From NCBI RefSeq assembly GCF_011397635.1, contig NC_064770.1, forward strand, positions 25,589,603-25,653,602: a stretch of DNA of 64,000 nucleotides, given 5' to 3'. Below, piece after piece: positions 1-10,377 of the stretch. Source of the stretch: Epinephelus fuscoguttatus. Its lineage: Eukaryota > Chordata > Actinopteri > Perciformes > Serranidae. The translations under genes and the position numbers were made by a program. The notes below the pieces were generated by a model that did not search any database, was not told where the DNA came from, and was given only the letters and a program-made list of their open reading frames with translations. Each line of letters opens with the position of its first letter. Position 1 is the stretch's first letter.

Positions 1-312
1 CAGTGTTCATGTATTTGAATATAATTTGCAACATCTTCTTATTCACCTGTAATCTGATTGAGCCCAAACACACTGGGCAGCAACTCAAAATCAAACACAA
101 AAATATTGCACAGACTGGTAAGAAATTTTGCTTATCCTTGATTCATTCTTGCAATATTAGGCTGAGGTTAATTGAATTGCTGAATTGCTGGCGTCTTTAT
201 TCTCAGATGGAGCTACAATGGGGATGTGAGTCCCATAACTAAGTTTTTTAATCTTTAAATATATGAAAAGTATTCATAAATCATTGCATCATGTGTCCAT
301 GTAGATTAATTT
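1..312. other. Left-edge spacer, no gene seen
   Basis: AT-rich DNA with short open frames only. I see no splice-bounded exon, no known protein motif and no clear repeat in this stretch. Confidence 0.5.
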
Positions 313-963
313 CTTGGGACTAATTTCTTATTAACACTGACAAACCTGCAATTCTGTGGAATTCCTCTTTGATAATCTGTTCTGATTTATGCACAGGGAA
401 AACCACAAAAACAGGCAAAAGTCTTTTCAGAGCCAGAGTCACTTTTCTTACAGCCCGACAAATCGTTGCCTCGTTGATGTGTTCAGTGTCTCTGATGTTA
501 TAAAGAAAACTGCTGCTGCCAAAGAATCGGAAGGGCAATGCATAACATTTTCTTGAATGATAATGCAAATCCATGATGTGTATTATTTGATATATCTGGG
601 AGGAGAAGATTGTTAAGATAAATGAAACGGTATCCTTCATATAGACACTCTTCTGTGAACAATAAGACATCCAAACAGGCTCTGATCACCATCTCTTCAC
701 ACAACAGCCTCTGAATAATTTGTGCCTCAATATCCACAACTTTATTCACAAAAGCACACGCCGTGTCTCTCCTTCCTGCTATACACTCAGCAGGGGATCA
801 GCCTCAGGCTTTGATGAAGCAAACCTGGAGTATGTTGCCATAGTAACTGACTCAGGGTTACGCTGAACTGGCTTTGTGAAACTGAAAACTCAGCGTTTCC
901 CTCATCTCAGGCTTAATATACTCAGAGTTGTCACTACTCAAGCTTTCAGAAATAGAGCCCTGC
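313..963 (-). mobile_element. PIF/Harbinger DNA transposon remnant (transposase N-terminal half)
   Basis: On the minus strand, two overlapping frames between 749 and 320 resemble the N-terminal half of fish Harbinger (HARBI1-like) transposases: a hydrophobic stretch with RFFGSSSFLY, then ATICRAVRKVTLALKRLLP and FVVFP. The change of frame at about 540-600 shows the copy is broken. At 945-963 the sequence TTTCAGAAATAGAGCCCTG resembles a Harbinger terminal inverted repeat and marks the 5' end of the element. The 3' half, with the DDE catalytic domain, is missing, so the copy is truncated on the left and cannot encode an active enzyme. The family call comes from motif memory; no search was run. 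Confidence 0.7.
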
Positions 964-1349
964 TCATCCAATAGTAATTAGTGTTCTCTTGCACATTCAG
1001 ATACAGAGTTATAATTACAAAAATGTTAAACTTATGCTACCAATTGTAAGCAAATTACTATATTATTGTTAATATACAGTTTTTATAACTATACTATAGT
1101 CCTACTTTTTGTTGACTTAAGTTTCTGATTATTTAGGGTGAATTTCGATGGTGTCTTTGCTATTTTATTTCCTATATACATCCTTAAGTGTCTTGGGGTT
1201 GTGATTGATGCGGTTGGCTTTTACTCTGAAAGATTGAAACCGGAAGTCAATGCAGCTGCTAGCGGAAGTGGTCTGATGGCTTTGAGCGTCAATTAATCTC
1301 GCTGCTATCAAGCTACTATTGTTGATACTTTTGTTCCGTCACCGGAGAC
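964..1349. promoter_or_regulatory. Upstream region of first zinc-finger gene
   Basis: Non-coding. The last 120 bases, with a CCGGAAGT motif at about 1239-1246, are similar to the DNA just upstream of the second zinc-finger gene (about 6014-6145, also with CCGGAAGTT). The tandem duplication therefore included the promoter-proximal region and 5'UTR. CCGGAAGT is the ETS/GABP core, common in TATA-less promoters. The start site is not defined by the sequence. Confidence 0.4.
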
Positions 1350-4300
1350 ATGGACACCAAAATGATAAAGCTGAGGTTGTTTATTCACCAGCGGCTGTAC
1401 TCAGCGGCAGAAGAGATCCTCGGAGAGGTGGAGAAAACTATAACGTCGGCTTTGTGCCAACCTGAAGTTAGTGGGTCTGAAGAGGAGGCTGGAAGACACC
1501 AGCGTGACATCCAGCGAAAGAAAGCAGGTGTGGGCCTCAGGTTAAATGTTGTCTAGATGCGTTTTGATCTCACGGTACCATATCAATCTGTATGTTTATC
1601 TAGTTGTGTAATAGTAATGGTAGGAATTTGGTCCATAGCTGATGGTGAAGTTTGCTGCCTGGGTACAGACCTGGGAATCAATCCGCTCCTCCCACCTTTG
1701 TCTCCTGTCAGGAAACGGTGTTGACGAATGGTCCTCCATCCTTTGCATCTCTCACTGTTGTGAAAGCATGTTTGAGATTTAGGTAAAGCCTTAATGCTAC
1801 AGGCTGTCAAACCTTTGTTCTATTTCAGACAATGGAAAAAGGGGTGTTTCAGTGTGGTTTTCAAAACTAGATAGGATTGCGTTTATTGATGATTGATGGG
1901 TTGATTGTTTTCTCATTGATCAATTGGTTGTTTGGTTCATGAAATGTCACATAATGGTGAAAAATTTCAGTTTTTTCCCAAAGCCGAGGATGATGTCCTC
2001 AGGTGTCTTGTTTTGTCCACAACACAATGGTATTCAGTTTACTGTCACAGAGGAGTAAAGAAACAATTGATGCATGTTTTTACTGACAAAATATCAATTT
2101 TTTTAAAGATTCCTTTTTGGGCTTTTTAGCCTTTATTTGTTAGGACAGTGTAAAGAGTGAAAGGGGAAGTGGGAAGGCATGTCATGTAGGGATCAACCGA
2201 TATATTTTTCCCAGAGCTGATGCCGATACCGATTATTATGAAATAGAGATACCGATAGCCGATATTTACAACCGATATATGTCTGCTGTAAAAATCATAG
2301 TTGACACAGAATTAAAAAAAATAAATAAACACTGACAAAGAAACACCAGAGGCAGGATAAAAACTCAGAATAAAGAACTACATTTTAGATCTTTCAATAA
2401 ATAGGAAAATAAATCAGTTAAAAATAAATAAATAAGTAACGAAGTTGAAGAATATGCCAGCTAGAAAAAAAGGATTAATAAAAATAAATACACAATAATA
2501 ATAAATACAATATTTAAAAAAGGAAATGAAAAAGTAAATAAAATAAAATAAAATAAAGCTCAATTAAAAGGCAGGCTAAAAAAGTAGGTCTTGAGTTTGC
2601 TTTTAAGAGCCTAGAGTGGTAAAAAAAAAATCACAGATACCAGTAACCCTAAAAATTCATAATAATTGGCCAGACTGATTATCTGTCGACCCCTAATGCC
2701 ATGCAGCAGAGAGCCTTATATTGAAATTGAACTTGCAGTCACTGTGGCAAGAACACAGCCTATGCATATTGGGCTCCTGTTCTACCAGTTGAGCTACTCA
2801 GCACTACCAAAATATGAAAACCTGTCCATGACTATTCAAGGATCCATGGTAGTTTTTTTCCTTGCCCGATGTTATCAGTCTCAAATTATATTTAAGCATT
2901 ATTTCAGCTAGCAGGCATATATTAAGGAAGAGACAAAGAAAATGAAGAAACATACGCAATGGCAAACAAATAGGTGTCGCTCGTCAACAGAGAGCTATGT
3001 GATGTCGTCAGGTACAGACAATGATTGTACTGTTGTGTTACAGTACACACAGGTTCATCCGTGGGAGATTGCTGTAACAGTTCTGTCACACAAAACAAAA
3101 TTCCAAAACTTTCAATGATTTTTATTGATTCCATGAGATCTGAAAAAAATGTTTTCCATGACCATGAGAACCCTACATAATATATTCACATTTAAGAAGC
3201 TGGAATCAGAAATTTGCCTTTTTTTTCTTAAAAAACTACTCACATTATTTGGCAGTTGATATAATAGTTGACAACTTATCAATTAATCAGTGCAGCGCAA
3301 CAGCAAGACCACACTGATCCAGGTCCAGATATTTTTTTTTAAAAAAACCTACTATACCTAGACTTGTCAAGTCTGGACTAGATCATACCAAAGATTATTT
3401 AATACACTGTTTCAGATGTGGTAAACCTCTATTCCTAAAATGACTTCCTTGAGATGAGAACATTACATGCTGTTGCTCTTCTCTGTTTTGCAGCTGCAGA
3501 GCCCTCACTGACCGGCAGCACAGTGGAACATGGAGCCAAATGTGATGTCCCACCCTCAGCACAAGAAGAGCTTAACTTCTGTCTGAGTGCTGAGGTCTCG
3601 AGACCCTCTTACACCAGCGCAGATCTGGACAATAATACCTACCTGATGTCGGAGATAAAAGGAGAGCCGGAGGAACTTGGGAATTACAGTCAAACTCAAA
3701 AGATGTTTTTTCCTTCTCCTGAAAATGTGAAAAGCGAGCAAGTTCAGCCAGAGATCCCAGTTTCATATGAACTACAGCCACTTTCTTCAGACTGCTCTGC
3801 AGTTCAGAGTGAGAACAATGACAGCGATGAGGAGTTGATGAAGAGCAAAAGAGAACAAACCAAAACAGTGAAAAGGAAAGGAAGGATATTGCAAGGACAG
3901 GGTGTCAGCATTAACAAGACGGACCCAGCGTCGCTGCCTCGTGACAAAAGCTCTGCCAAAAGTGAAAAGCAACGCAGTTATTGCCATATTTGTGGCAAGG
4001 AATTCCAGTACATCGGCTCTTTGATGAAGCACATGAACACACATGAGAGGAAAATCAATTGCACTGTCTGCGGGAAAACATACCACTCGACAAAGCAGCT
4101 GATAGCTCACGTGAAAAGTCAACACAGCAAAACAAGTTTTTGTGACATTTGCGGCAAGACTTTTGCCAATGTCCACTGTCTCAGGGTGCACGACAAAACG
4201 CACAAAGGCATAAAAGAGTTTGCATGTGAAGAATGTGGCAAGACATTTTCCCAAAAAGGGAACCTGATTGTGCACGTGAGGACTCACTCTGGGGAGAAAC

Positions 4301-4608
4301 CATATAAATGTGATACATGTGGGAAAGCGTTTAGTCAGAGCCAGAGCCTAACAATTCATAAAAGAATTCATTCAGGGGAGAAACCGTATGGTTGTGACCT
4401 TTGTGGCAAACAATTTATTACTCGCAATCACCTCAAGGTACACATGAGATTCCACACAGGAGAAAAACCATATCCTTGTGATATTTGCGGTAAACAGTTT
4501 AGCCATAGGTCAGTGATGTCTATACATAGGACCACACATACAAAAGGGAAGCCATATGGCTGGTCTGGAGGTCCACCTGAAAACGAATTAAAGGCAGCTG
4601 CTAAGTGA
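1350..4608 (+). CDS. C2H2 zinc-finger protein, tandem copy 1 (7 fingers)
   Basis: Two coding exons: 1350-1527 (donor CAG|gtgtgg) and 3494-4608 (acceptor tttgcag|CTG). They join in frame to 430 aa. Exon 1 encodes a short alpha-helical N-terminus (MDTKMIKLRLFIHQRLYSAA...) that many teleost C2H2 genes share. Next comes an acidic, low-complexity linker with IKGEPEE and QVQPE, resembling SUMO-type sites. From residue about 220 there are seven C2H2 fingers with TGEKPY-type linkers, which suggests a nuclear DNA-binding regulator; the target is unknown. The tail after finger 7 (KGKPYGWSGG...) is the collapsed eighth finger of the neighbouring copy, through a net 36-base loss. The intron carries a SINE interrupted by a MITE. 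An AATAAA lies at 4877-4882. I cannot assign an orthologue. Confidence 0.88.
2100..2810 (-). mobile_element. tRNA-derived SINE, split by a MITE
   Basis: Read on the minus strand, 2810 to 2700 gives a tRNA-like head (GTAGCTCAACTGG, an A-box-like sequence). It continues after the insertion as 2186 to 2100, with the family tail (...AATAAAGGC, AAAAAGCCC). The same family is present, uninterrupted and in the opposite orientation, at 29741-29963. The copy is diverged and split in two by the hAT-like element at 2187-2695. It sits in intron 1 of the first zinc-finger gene, antisense to it. Confidence 0.7.
2187..2695. mobile_element. Non-autonomous hAT-like MITE (GATCAACCGATA family)
   Basis: The terminal inverted repeats are TAGGGATCAACCGATATATT at the left and TAGGGGTCGACAGATAATCA, read on the minus strand, at the right. 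They are flanked by an 8-base near-identical duplication (ATGTCATG before, ATGCCATG after), which is the target-site length of hAT elements. The interior is non-coding and A-rich. The element is about 509 bases with no transposase frame, so it would have depended on an enzyme supplied elsewhere. Confidence 0.75.
2811..3453. other. Intron remainder of zinc-finger gene 1
   Basis: Non-coding. The stretch around 3130-3175 (TTTTCCATGACCATGAGAAC) looks like a scrap of the fish repeat also seen near 8430-8580. Otherwise I see nothing beyond the polypyrimidine tract and acceptor at 3483-3493. Confidence 0.4.
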
Positions 4609-5063
4609 AAACTGTTTTCAAATTATTGTGCTTTCTGTTTCGGTTAATGACGGAAACAAATATGTAAGTATTAATTGTTAACTGTTTAGTTTCATATGTA
4701 GTTAAGTTTTTAGTGGTTGTCTTTGCTACCTGTCTTCAGTTTGTAGGTCAGGTTTTGTCTTTGTTAAGTCTGTTTATGTTACTGTCTCACTTCCTGAGTT
4801 AAGTTCTGTTCACATGAACTTATTCATGGACCCAGAACTATGTTAACTGGGTTTAATTCTGTGTCATTTTTGGTTAAATAAACCCCGATTTTTTTTAAAA
4901 CCCACCTGTGTCTCCTTATGTTTTCTAGCTTGGTCCCTCACATGGAGCTTTAACTGTTTGAAATTAACAGTGTTAAGTCTTTAAAATTGCTTTTTAGAAC
5001 TGTACATGAGTTATATACTATTACAGTGGTTTCAGAAACTATTCAGAACTGCTTTGAGATGAT
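4609..5063. other. 3'UTR of zinc-finger gene 1 and spacer
   Basis: The 3'UTR ends near the AATAAA at 4877-4882. The remaining 180 bases up to the Tc1-like element show no coding or repeat signal I can name. Confidence 0.5.
4877..4882 (+). terminator. Poly(A) signal, zinc-finger gene 1
   Basis: AATAAA 269 bases after the stop codon. Confidence 0.6.
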
Positions 5064-5853
5064 TTAAGCTTTGTGACATGGTGCGTTGCCCTGCTGGAAG
5101 TAGCCATCAGAAGATGGGTACACTGTGGTCATAAAGGGATGGACACGGTCAGCAACAATACTCAGGTAGGCTGTGGTGTTTAAACCATGCTCAGTTGGTA
5201 CTAAGGGGCCCAAAGTGTGCCAAGAAAATATCCCCCACACCATTACACCACCACCACCACCAGCCTGAACCGTTGATACAAGGCAGGATGGATCCATGCT
5301 TTCATGTTGTTTACACCAAATTCTGACCCTACCATCTGAATGTGGCAGCAGAAATCCAGACGCATCAGACCAGGCAACGTTTTTCCAATCTTCTATTGTC
5401 CAGTTTTGCTGAGCCTGTGTGAACTGTAGCCTCAGTTTCCTGTTGTTAGCTGACAGGAGTGGCACCTGGTGTGGTCTTCTGCTGCTGTAGCCCATCAGCT
5501 TCAAGGTTGGACGTGTTGTTGGTTCAGAGATGGTCTTCTGCAGACCTTGGTTGCAACAAGTGGTTATTTGAGTTACTGTTGTCTTTCTATCATCTTGAAC
5601 CATCTTGAACCTGGCACCAACAAGGCATTTTTGCCCAGAGAAGTGCCGTTCACTTTTCAGATCATCTTCTGTAAACCCTAGAGATGGCTGTGTGTGAAAA
5701 TCCCAGTAGATCAGCAGTTTCTGAAACACTCAGACCAGCCACTCTGGCACCAACAACCATACCACGTTCAAAGTCACTTAAATCACCTTTCTTCCCCATC
5801 CTGATGCTCAGTTTGAACTTCAGCAGGTGTACCTAATAAAGTGGCCGGTGAGT
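5064..5853 (-). mobile_element. Tc1/mariner-family transposon, truncated
   Basis: The minus strand encodes most of a Tc1-like transposase. An ATG at 5799-5797 begins MGKKGDLSDFERG, followed by a helix-turn-helix region (SVSETADLLGFS). A 221-aa frame at 5729-5064 carries NWKNVAWSDAS-type and GGGVMVWGIFSW blocks and ends in YFQQGNAPCHKA. The second catalytic aspartate block normally lies in FQQDNAPCH, and here D reads G. The following SPDLNPIEHLW region is absent, so the catalytic centre is lost. The first part needs a frame change to join the second. The right terminus (5826-5852) carries the sequence CCTAATAAAGTGGCCGGTGA, typical of this fish family, and the left terminus is missing. It lies between the duplicated zinc-finger genes. 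Confidence 0.88.
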
Positions 5854-6145
5854 TTATACAGTGTGTAGAATTAGATATGTTCTAGTTTTTAGTTTCGTTT
5901 GTGTTTTTTCTATTTTGTTTGTCATATACACTCTCCAGTGACCTGCTGCTGTCCATAACGTATTTTTTTAAAATCTCTATTTGGAATTTAAGCTTTTATT
6001 TTGAACGAAGTCAAACCGGAAGTTGTATTCTGGCTGCTAGCTAGCGCATCACAAGCTGTAGGTCCAAGCTACGCTAGCTGAGTTTATCTTCCAGCTGTCC
6101 AGTTATTATCGTCGATGTCTTTGTTTCGTACCCCTCACCGGAGAC
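5854..6145. promoter_or_regulatory. Upstream region of second zinc-finger gene
   Basis: Similar to the DNA upstream of copy 1, including CCGGAAGTT at about 6015-6023 and the bases just before the start codon (CACCGGAGACATGGACACC). Probably TATA-less. Confidence 0.4.
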
Positions 6146-7776
6146 ATGGACACCAAAATGTTTCAGCTGAGGTCGTTTGTTCACCAACGGCTGTACACAG
6201 CGGCAGAGGAGATCCTCGGAGAGGTGGAGAAAACTATAACGTTAGCTTTGTACGAAGCCGAAGTTTGTCGACCTAAAGAGGAGGCTGGAAGTCTGCGACG
6301 CCTGCTAGACCTCCAGCGAAAGAAACCAGGTTTGTGCTCCGGTTTAATGTGATGTTTGGTAGCGTTTTAGTCCCGCATTACCAGACTTATTCCTGTATTT
6401 AGCTAGTAGTGTAGTGGTAGGAAAAAGTAGCTATATAGCAAATGATGTTGCTGACTGCTTTTCCGCGCATGCGCACAATCGCTCGTACATCTTCAAAGTA
6501 GAGGGAGGATATTGTAGTTTTTCACATTGAGTGTATGGTTAGAAAATGACTCTAGAAATGGAAACATTGCAGGCTGGTGGGTAACTTTTGCTCCTGTCTC
6601 TGTTTTGCAGCTGCAGAGCCTTCACTGACCAGCAGCACAGTGGACCATGGAGATGAGTGTGAGAACCCAGGACCCTCAACCCCAGAAGAGTCTATCTTCA
6701 GGCTGAGCCCTGAGGCCCCGGGACCCTCTCAAACCAGCACAGATCTGGACAATAATAACTGGAACTACTGCTTGGTTCAGACAGACTTTAAGATGTTGCA
6801 GATAAAAGAAGAGCAGGAGGAACTTGGGGATGACAGTCAAACACAGGAGATGGTTTTTGTGAAAAGCGAGCAAGATGAGCCGGAGACACAAGTATCATAT
6901 GAAATGCTGCCCCTTTCTTCAGACTGCTCTGCAGTACAAAGTGGGAACAATGACAGTGATGAGGAGGTGGTGAAGAGCACAGGAGAACAGACCAAAATAA
7001 TGAAAAGGAAAGGAAGGATTTTGCAAGGACAAAGTGTCATTGTTAATGAGAAGGACCCAGCAGTGTTGCCTCATGACAAAAGTTCTGCTAAAGGTGAAAA
7101 GGAGCGCAGCTTTTGCCATTTTTGTGGCAAGGGATTCCAGTATATTGGCTCTTTGATGAAGCACATTAAATCACATGAGAACAATTTTGATTGCACTGTT
7201 TGTGGGAAAACATGCCAGTCGACACAGGAGCTGATAACTCATGTGAAAGGCTGTCACAACAAAACATATTTTTGTGACGCTTGTGGGAAGACTTTTGCCA
7301 ATGTCCGTTGTCTCCGGCTGCATGAAAGAATACACACGGGAATAAAAGAGTTTGTGTGCCAAGAATGTGGCAAGACATTTTACCGAAGAGAGCACCTGAT
7401 TGTGCACGTGAGGACTCACTCCGGGGAAAAACCGTATCACTGTGATATTTGCGGGAAAGCATTCAGTCAGAGCCAGAACCTTACCATTCACAAAAGAAGT
7501 CATTCAGGGGAGAAACCATATCAATGTGGCCTGTGTGGCAAACTTTTTAACACTAGCAGTCATCTCAAAACGCACATGAGATACCACTCAGGAGAAAAAC
7601 CGTACCCGTGTGATATTTGCGGTAAATGTTTTCGCCAAAGTGGACAGATGACCAGACACAGGACCACACATACAGGAGAGAGGCCATATGGCTGCCATGT
7701 TTGCGGTATGAGATACAGGTTTGCACCAAATCTTAAGGTGCACCTGCAAACTCATGAAAAAGAAGCTGCTGAGTGA
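6146..7776 (+). CDS. C2H2 zinc-finger protein, tandem copy 2 (8 fingers)
   Basis: Two coding exons, 6146-6329 (donor CCAG|gtttgt) and 6611-7776 (acceptor tttgcag|CTG), give 449 aa. The exon structure and domain order match the copy 3 kb upstream: helical N-terminus (MDTKMFQLRSFVHQRLYTAA), acidic linker with IKEEQEE and VKSEQDEPE, then C2H2 fingers from about residue 225 to the C-terminus. Eight fingers are visible; the last (YGCHVCGMRYRFAPNLKVHL) is complete here but destroyed in copy 1. The intron is only 281 bases against 1,966 in copy 1, the difference being mainly repeat insertion. An AATAAA lies at 8066-8071. It is probably a nuclear transcription regulator; the DNA target is unknown. 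Confidence 0.9.
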
Positions 7777-8065
7777 CAGTCACATTAACTAGGCAGACCA
7801 ACTCAGAGCTCAGATCATATTTACTGGTAAGTTAGATTTATCTAAAAAGATAATTGGAAGAAGTCCGATACTTGTTAACAGAAAATATGCTCGTAAATCC
7901 CTTTAGATTTCTGTTGATATAATTTAGACTGCTAAAATATGTTTGCACTTATCAAGATGGTTAACTGATCCCATCAGGTAAAACCAGTTTCACCTTGACC
8001 ATCATTTTTTATGTTGTTCTGTGTAATGTCTTCTTATGGTGAAACCAAATTTCCACATGGAGGAC

Positions 8066-8071
8066 AATAAA
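8066..8071 (+). terminator. Poly(A) signal, zinc-finger gene 2
   Basis: AATAAA about 290 bases after the stop codon, followed by a T-rich stretch. Confidence 0.6.
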
Positions 8072-8182
8072 GTTTAATATCCTGAAGAACCTATTTTTGT
8101 TGTTGCTTTTTTTTTACACCAAATGCTAATTTTTAGATTTTTAAAATCTAAACTTGACAGAAGTAGAATATGAAATTCATAA

Positions 8183-8610
8183 TTATCTTTCTTTGTGTAT
8201 AATAGGGGTGAAGTGATACATCAGTCTGTATCAATATATCAATCAAGATTGATGTGTTTGTATCTGGTGTTAATTGAGAGCAAGTTGGAGTCACAAAACT
8301 ATCACTAAGTTTCAATGTCCTTGTCTGAGAATAACCAAAAGTAATTAGGCTAATGCTGATGCATAACTAATAATGTTGGATAACTTATATCCTAATAAAT
8401 AAGCCCTACACAGATCACATCCACTAAAACATGGTTCCCACAGTCATGGAAAACCTGGAAAAGCCATGGAATTTCACAACCATATTCTCCAGGCCTGGAA
8501 AAGTCTTTGAATTAGTATAAGTCATTTAAAGTTTTGGAGAAGTCATGGTATTTTGTTGTGCGTAATGAAATTGTTCGGATAATCTTGCATGGAAAACCTT
8601 CCACAACGTA
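8183..8610. repeat. Interspersed fish repeats (two fragments)
   Basis: A piece beginning AATAGGGGTGAAGTGATACA (8200-8219) looks like a hAT-type terminus. A second piece at 8430-8580 (GGTTCCCACAGTCATGGAAA, then CCTGGAAAAGTC motifs) is a common teleost non-autonomous repeat. Neither has coding capacity. Exact ends are not resolvable by eye. Confidence 0.45.
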
Positions 8611-9849
8611 ACATAACACATTTATTTTCTGTAAGGAAAAAAAACACCAAATATAATACTGCACACACCTCTCTGCCCTTCCACGCGCCCTGCATTAGGG
8701 TTTCTGCATAGGCCTAGGAAAAGCAGAGAGGCCCCAGAACAGAGCCATACCGCCAAACATAGTACTGCAAATGGAAATAAAGTTTTCTTTGACTAAAGTG
8801 TTCCTGCCTGAAATACTGACTGAGGGGAATTAATTGCAATTGCTAAAGTTGTAGTTTGCGTGTAGCATGATACAACCAGTTTGCTTTCCATAAATGTTGT
8901 TAATGTCTGAGATATGATAAATATTTGCAGCATTTTTAACCTATTTGCCAAGCTTAACATAATGATTAGTTTAGCTTCTAAATGCAGAATTTTATGATTC
9001 ACAGAGGCAGTCAGTCATTAGGAGTTATTTCATCTATTATATATTTTATCATCAAGCACTTTGTGTCCTAATAATGGGACAGTCAAAAGTCTTTTTGCAG
9101 TCTCCTCCAGATGAAGGGCAGATGACTGCATCACCCTGCTGCTCTTTGACATCTCCTTCTGCAGTTTGACCAGCAGATGGCAGCAGACACATCGCTTTCT
9201 TTTTCATGAGAAAGTATTTTAGGTTATTGTAACACGACATTTTGTATCATTTACTCCAAAGATCCCTTTGCAGCTGTCACCCAGCAGCATCAGTGTCTGT
9301 CTCTCAGCATGAACTCTTAAAGTAGTGCTGCAGAAATTTTATTGTGCTACTGGGGAGTCCATGTGTATAAACATGTCTATAAAATGTTGTGCAGGCAGCA
9401 GTTAAATGTCAGGTCAGACAAGGTCGGGTTATTTCCTCCCTTAGTGTGTCACGACTGCTTCCCTGCAGCTCTGCTGGTCCTGATTGGGATGAGCAGGGGG
9501 CAACAATGATCATACACATCCTAAAAAGCAAAGCCAGCTGTTTCCCCTCTTTCCTCTCCTGCTCTGCGTGTATTCCTCTGTCTTTTACAAATTAAACATA
9601 CATATCTCTCCATATCTTGTAACCAATGACCAAAAGAAGGCTTCTCTCTTTTTAATAAGAGGCTTCTGAGCAGTAACTTTGCATTTTTCCAGGTCGTGCA
9701 ATTACATAAGTCTGCGTACAGGACTGCGGTGTCAGAGGGGGGAGAGTTGAGCTCAGTCTGTGTTTTGACGCTGAGCGCAGCAGCAGAGAGGAGGAGTCGC
9801 TCCGTCAACTGTTGGCCTCTCGAGTCTAATCTGGATTAGAGTTTCGTCC
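8611..9849. other. Intergenic region, no gene seen
   Basis: Only short frames without recognisable motifs. The right end becomes less AT-rich approaching the inferred tex2l first exon and holds the near-palindrome TCTAATCTGGATTAGA at 9825-9840. Confidence 0.4.
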
Positions 9850-10207
9850 GGTCTGCAGCCAGGACTCCCAATAATCACATTATTCTGCATTGGGCTGACG
9901 CCTCCTGAAGCGGTGAGGGAGAAGCGCTGTCAAACGGTGGCGACGTCGCGGACGCGTTTATCTCAGAGCCGAGCTGTTTTGTTTTTGATGAGATCTTTTT
10001 TTTGTTAAGGAGTTTGGAGGATTTTGCAGCGAACATCTGAGGAAAGTTGAGTGAATATTGGTCGCCTGCGGACGGTGCACGGTGCGCATCCTCGTTTGCA
10101 GCGCAGCGCTCTGCAGCATCCACGCTGATCACTGCAGCCTGCACATTTCTGCTCAAACCCCTGCCACTGATAACACCGGAGCGGCTGGTCAAATATGCCA
10201 CATTCAG
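9850..10207 (+). other. tex2l: Inferred 5'UTR first exon of tex2-like gene
   Basis: A relatively GC- and CpG-rich block in otherwise AT-rich surroundings ends in a good donor (CATTCAG|gtaagtgc at 10207/10208). The tex2-like coding exon has its own acceptor at 19111/19112 with 5'UTR before its ATG, so a non-coding exon must lie upstream. This block is the best candidate seen. The left boundary is a guess. Confidence 0.4.
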
Positions 10208-10377
10208 GTAAGTGCTCTGGTTTATTCATAGCAAACACGCGCCTGTGTAGCTGTAATCAGTGCAGCACAATAGCTGCCTTTATTCTGAAATATGAGACTT
10301 GTGAAAAATGCTACAGATAAGGACAGAAAAAGCAGACTGGTGTGTGGATGGATTTGGCATCTCTTGAATTTTGAAAG

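Noticed and set aside
3787-4287. 166-aa minus-strand frame
   Set aside because: It is antisense to the zinc-finger exon of copy 1; its Cys and Val richness mirrors the finger codons.
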